NCBI RefSeq assembly: GCF_002356555.2 | Contig: NZ_AP017372.2 | Span: 62,001 to 126,000, forward strand | Origin: Halorhodospira halochloris | GTDB lineage: Bacteria > Pseudomonadota > Gammaproteobacteria > Nitrococcales > Halorhodospiraceae | Length of the DNA stretch: 64,000 nucleotides | Direction of reading: 5' to 3' | Shown: piece after piece, positions 63,020 through 64,000 of the stretch | How positions within the stretch are numbered: the stretch's first letter is position 1 | Layout of the letters: each line of letters starts with the position of its first letter | Notes under the pieces: model-generated | What the model saw: the letters and a program-made list of their open reading frames with translations, nothing else | Database searches by the model: none | Told to the model about the DNA's origin: nothing | Translations under genes and position numbers: made by a program

Positions 63020-63985
63020 TTAATAGGGCGAGGGTTCGGTTGGATCCGGGCGGGTCTTAAAGCGCCTATGCAGCCACAGGTACTGTTCCGGCGCTCGCCT
63101 TACTTGCTCTTCTATAATGGCATTTATACTAGCCGCATCCTTATGGTCATCGCCTGAGGGGAAGTCTGCTAATGGGGGATCCAACCTTACATGCCAGCGA
63201 TTGCCGGCCAGCCTCTGGCAGTGTAAAGGCACCACCGGTGCAGCCGAGGCACGTGCAATACGTGCAGTAACTGTAAGGGTGCTGGTTTGAACACCCATGA
63301 AAGGGGCAAACACTGAACTTTCACGACCGAAATCTTGATCGGGTGAGTAGGAGACGACATGGTTATCCTTTAGCACCTTGAGCACTGCACGCATGTTTTC
63401 GCTAGCTATCGGCTTAGCTACCCCAGTAGAGCGGGCCTTGAGCATCGCTGCATTGAAGGCAGCGTCCTTAGCTGGTTTGTAGGTAGGATAAAAGTCAGCT
63501 ACGTGAAGACCGATTATCTTGCCGCACATCTCCATGGAAGTGTAGTGCGGCATCAAGAGGATCACCCCTCTACCGTACCGGCGGGCTTTTTCCAGGTTCT
63601 CTAAGCCTTCTATGGTGTAGTATGGGCTTAGCTTATCGCCGGGAGTCCACCATGCTAGTGCCCCTTCGAGCATACCCCGCGAGGCTGAACGAAAATGGCG
63701 ACGTTCAAGCTCCCTCTGCTTGTTAGTTGGCCAATCGGCAAAGGCCAGCTCAATGTTGGTGCGCACTATATGCCTACGTTTCGATACCAGTGCCCAAAGC
63801 AGCATTCCAAGGCCGTCACCTAATCGCCCAAGCGCTGCGACAGGTAAGAGAGTCAATAGCCGCATTGCCCCGAGTCCAAGCCAGGTTGGCCAGTAGTAGG
63901 GGTGGTAAATGTTGTGCGGCGGTTTTTTCTTCTTCTTTTTGGGGCGCATCGGTTTCAACTGGGTTGGTTCCGGTTTTTTGCTCAT
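63020..63985 (-). CDS. LpxL-type lipid A acyltransferase (paralogue 2)
   Basis: A 321-aa inner-membrane acyltransferase. The N-terminus has a Lys-rich stretch (RPKKKKKKPPHN) before the hydrophobic segment WLGLGAMRLLTLLPVAALGRLG. The catalytic H-x4-E is in LLMPHYTSMEMCG, followed by YTYKPAKDAAF, SYSPDQDFGRESSVFAPFMG and the C-terminal PEQYLWLHRRFKTRP. It differs from the 39885-40826 paralogue across its length, so the two may add different acyl chains. Repeat copy 4 lies 9 bp beyond its stop codon. Confidence 0.9.
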   Translation of the reverse strand: MSKKPEPTQLKPMRPKKKKKKPPHNIYHPYYWPTWLGLGAMRLLTLLPVAALGRLGDGLGMLLWALVSKRRHIVRTNIELAFADWPTNKQRELERRHFRSASRGMLEGALAWWTPGDKLSPYYTIEGLENLEKARRYGRGVILLMPHYTSMEMCGKIIGLHVADFYPTYKPAKDAAFNAAMLKARSTGVAKPIASENMRAVLKVLKDNHVVSYSPDQDFGRESSVFAPFMGVQTSTLTVTARIARASAAPVVPLHCQRLAGNRWHVRLDPPLADFPSGDDHKDAASINAIIEEQVRRAPEQYLWLHRRFKTRPDPTEPSPY

Positions 63986-64000
63986 ACCAATTTGCTGTAG

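Overview
The window looks like a contiguous chromosomal stretch of a moderately GC-rich gammaproteobacterium. The gene set fits a halophilic, menaquinone-using member of the Ectothiorhodospiraceae, such as Halorhodospira. The evidence is a complete E. coli-type menaquinone cluster (menFDHBCE plus a detached menA), trehalose-phosphate synthesis, two polyhydroxyalkanoate phasin-type genes, Tat export and a sucA-sucB-lpd operon. The genus is an inference from gene content; no rRNA is present to settle it.

Layout. 1-3.5 kb: a partial membrane protein, menA, yggX, tRNA-Arg(CCG) and an alpha/beta hydrolase. 3.7-6 kb: an HD-GYP protein and an AI-2E-family permease. 6-13.4 kb: the leftward menFDHBCE operon with overlapping genes. 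13.5-16.1 kb: a PAS chemoreceptor and an MBL-fold hydrolase. 16.1-24.9 kb: a rightward run of GH15 hydrolase, otsA, glucokinase, soluble histidine kinase, phosphodiesterase, a triple-domain 6-pyruvoyl-tetrahydropterin-synthase-like protein, queE and a DUF3775 protein. 25.1-27.5 kb: esterase, ArsR regulator, phasin and cold shock protein. 27.5-34.7 kb: an uncharacterised leftward envelope locus in which a two-gene lipoprotein module is duplicated around a putative outer-membrane protein (A'-B'-C-A-B). 34.9-41.5 kb: tRNA-Ile2(CAU), rpoD, dnaG, yqeY, rpsU, an LpxL-type acyltransferase and a Trp-rich phasin-like gene. 41.8-52.8 kb: dtd, hisB-hisH-hisA-hisF-hisE, tatABC and sucA-sucB-lpd. 53-60.9 kb: a hydrolase and a five-gene peptide-type ABC importer with unusually long membrane and binding components. 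61-64 kb: a PAP2 phosphatase, folB, folK and a second LpxL-type acyltransferase.

The most interesting non-genic signal is a family of palindromic elements of about 110-180 bp at 3486-3593, 26231-26409, 39732-39883 and 62861-63010, with a decayed relative near 41595-41676. They share an asymmetric 52-nt centre and a GGTGTGGAGG-type inner arm. Three of them also share a degenerate GGGAACCTCTAAAA terminal inverted repeat, and two are flanked by 4-bp direct repeats (TTCA, TATT). The middle of the arms differs completely between subfamilies, yet the two arms within each copy remain almost perfectly complementary. Even the two near-identical copies differ by paired changes in both arms. This points to a non-autonomous transposable element whose arms are copied from one another, a mechanism I cannot match to a described family.

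Other points worth attention are the three-domain pterin-synthase-like protein with catalytic residues split between repeats, the duplicated envelope module, a his cluster lacking hisI with a 23-codon ORF joining hisF to hisE, a 25-nt G-tract next to tRNA-Ile2, and a trehalose-phosphate operon without a phosphatase gene.
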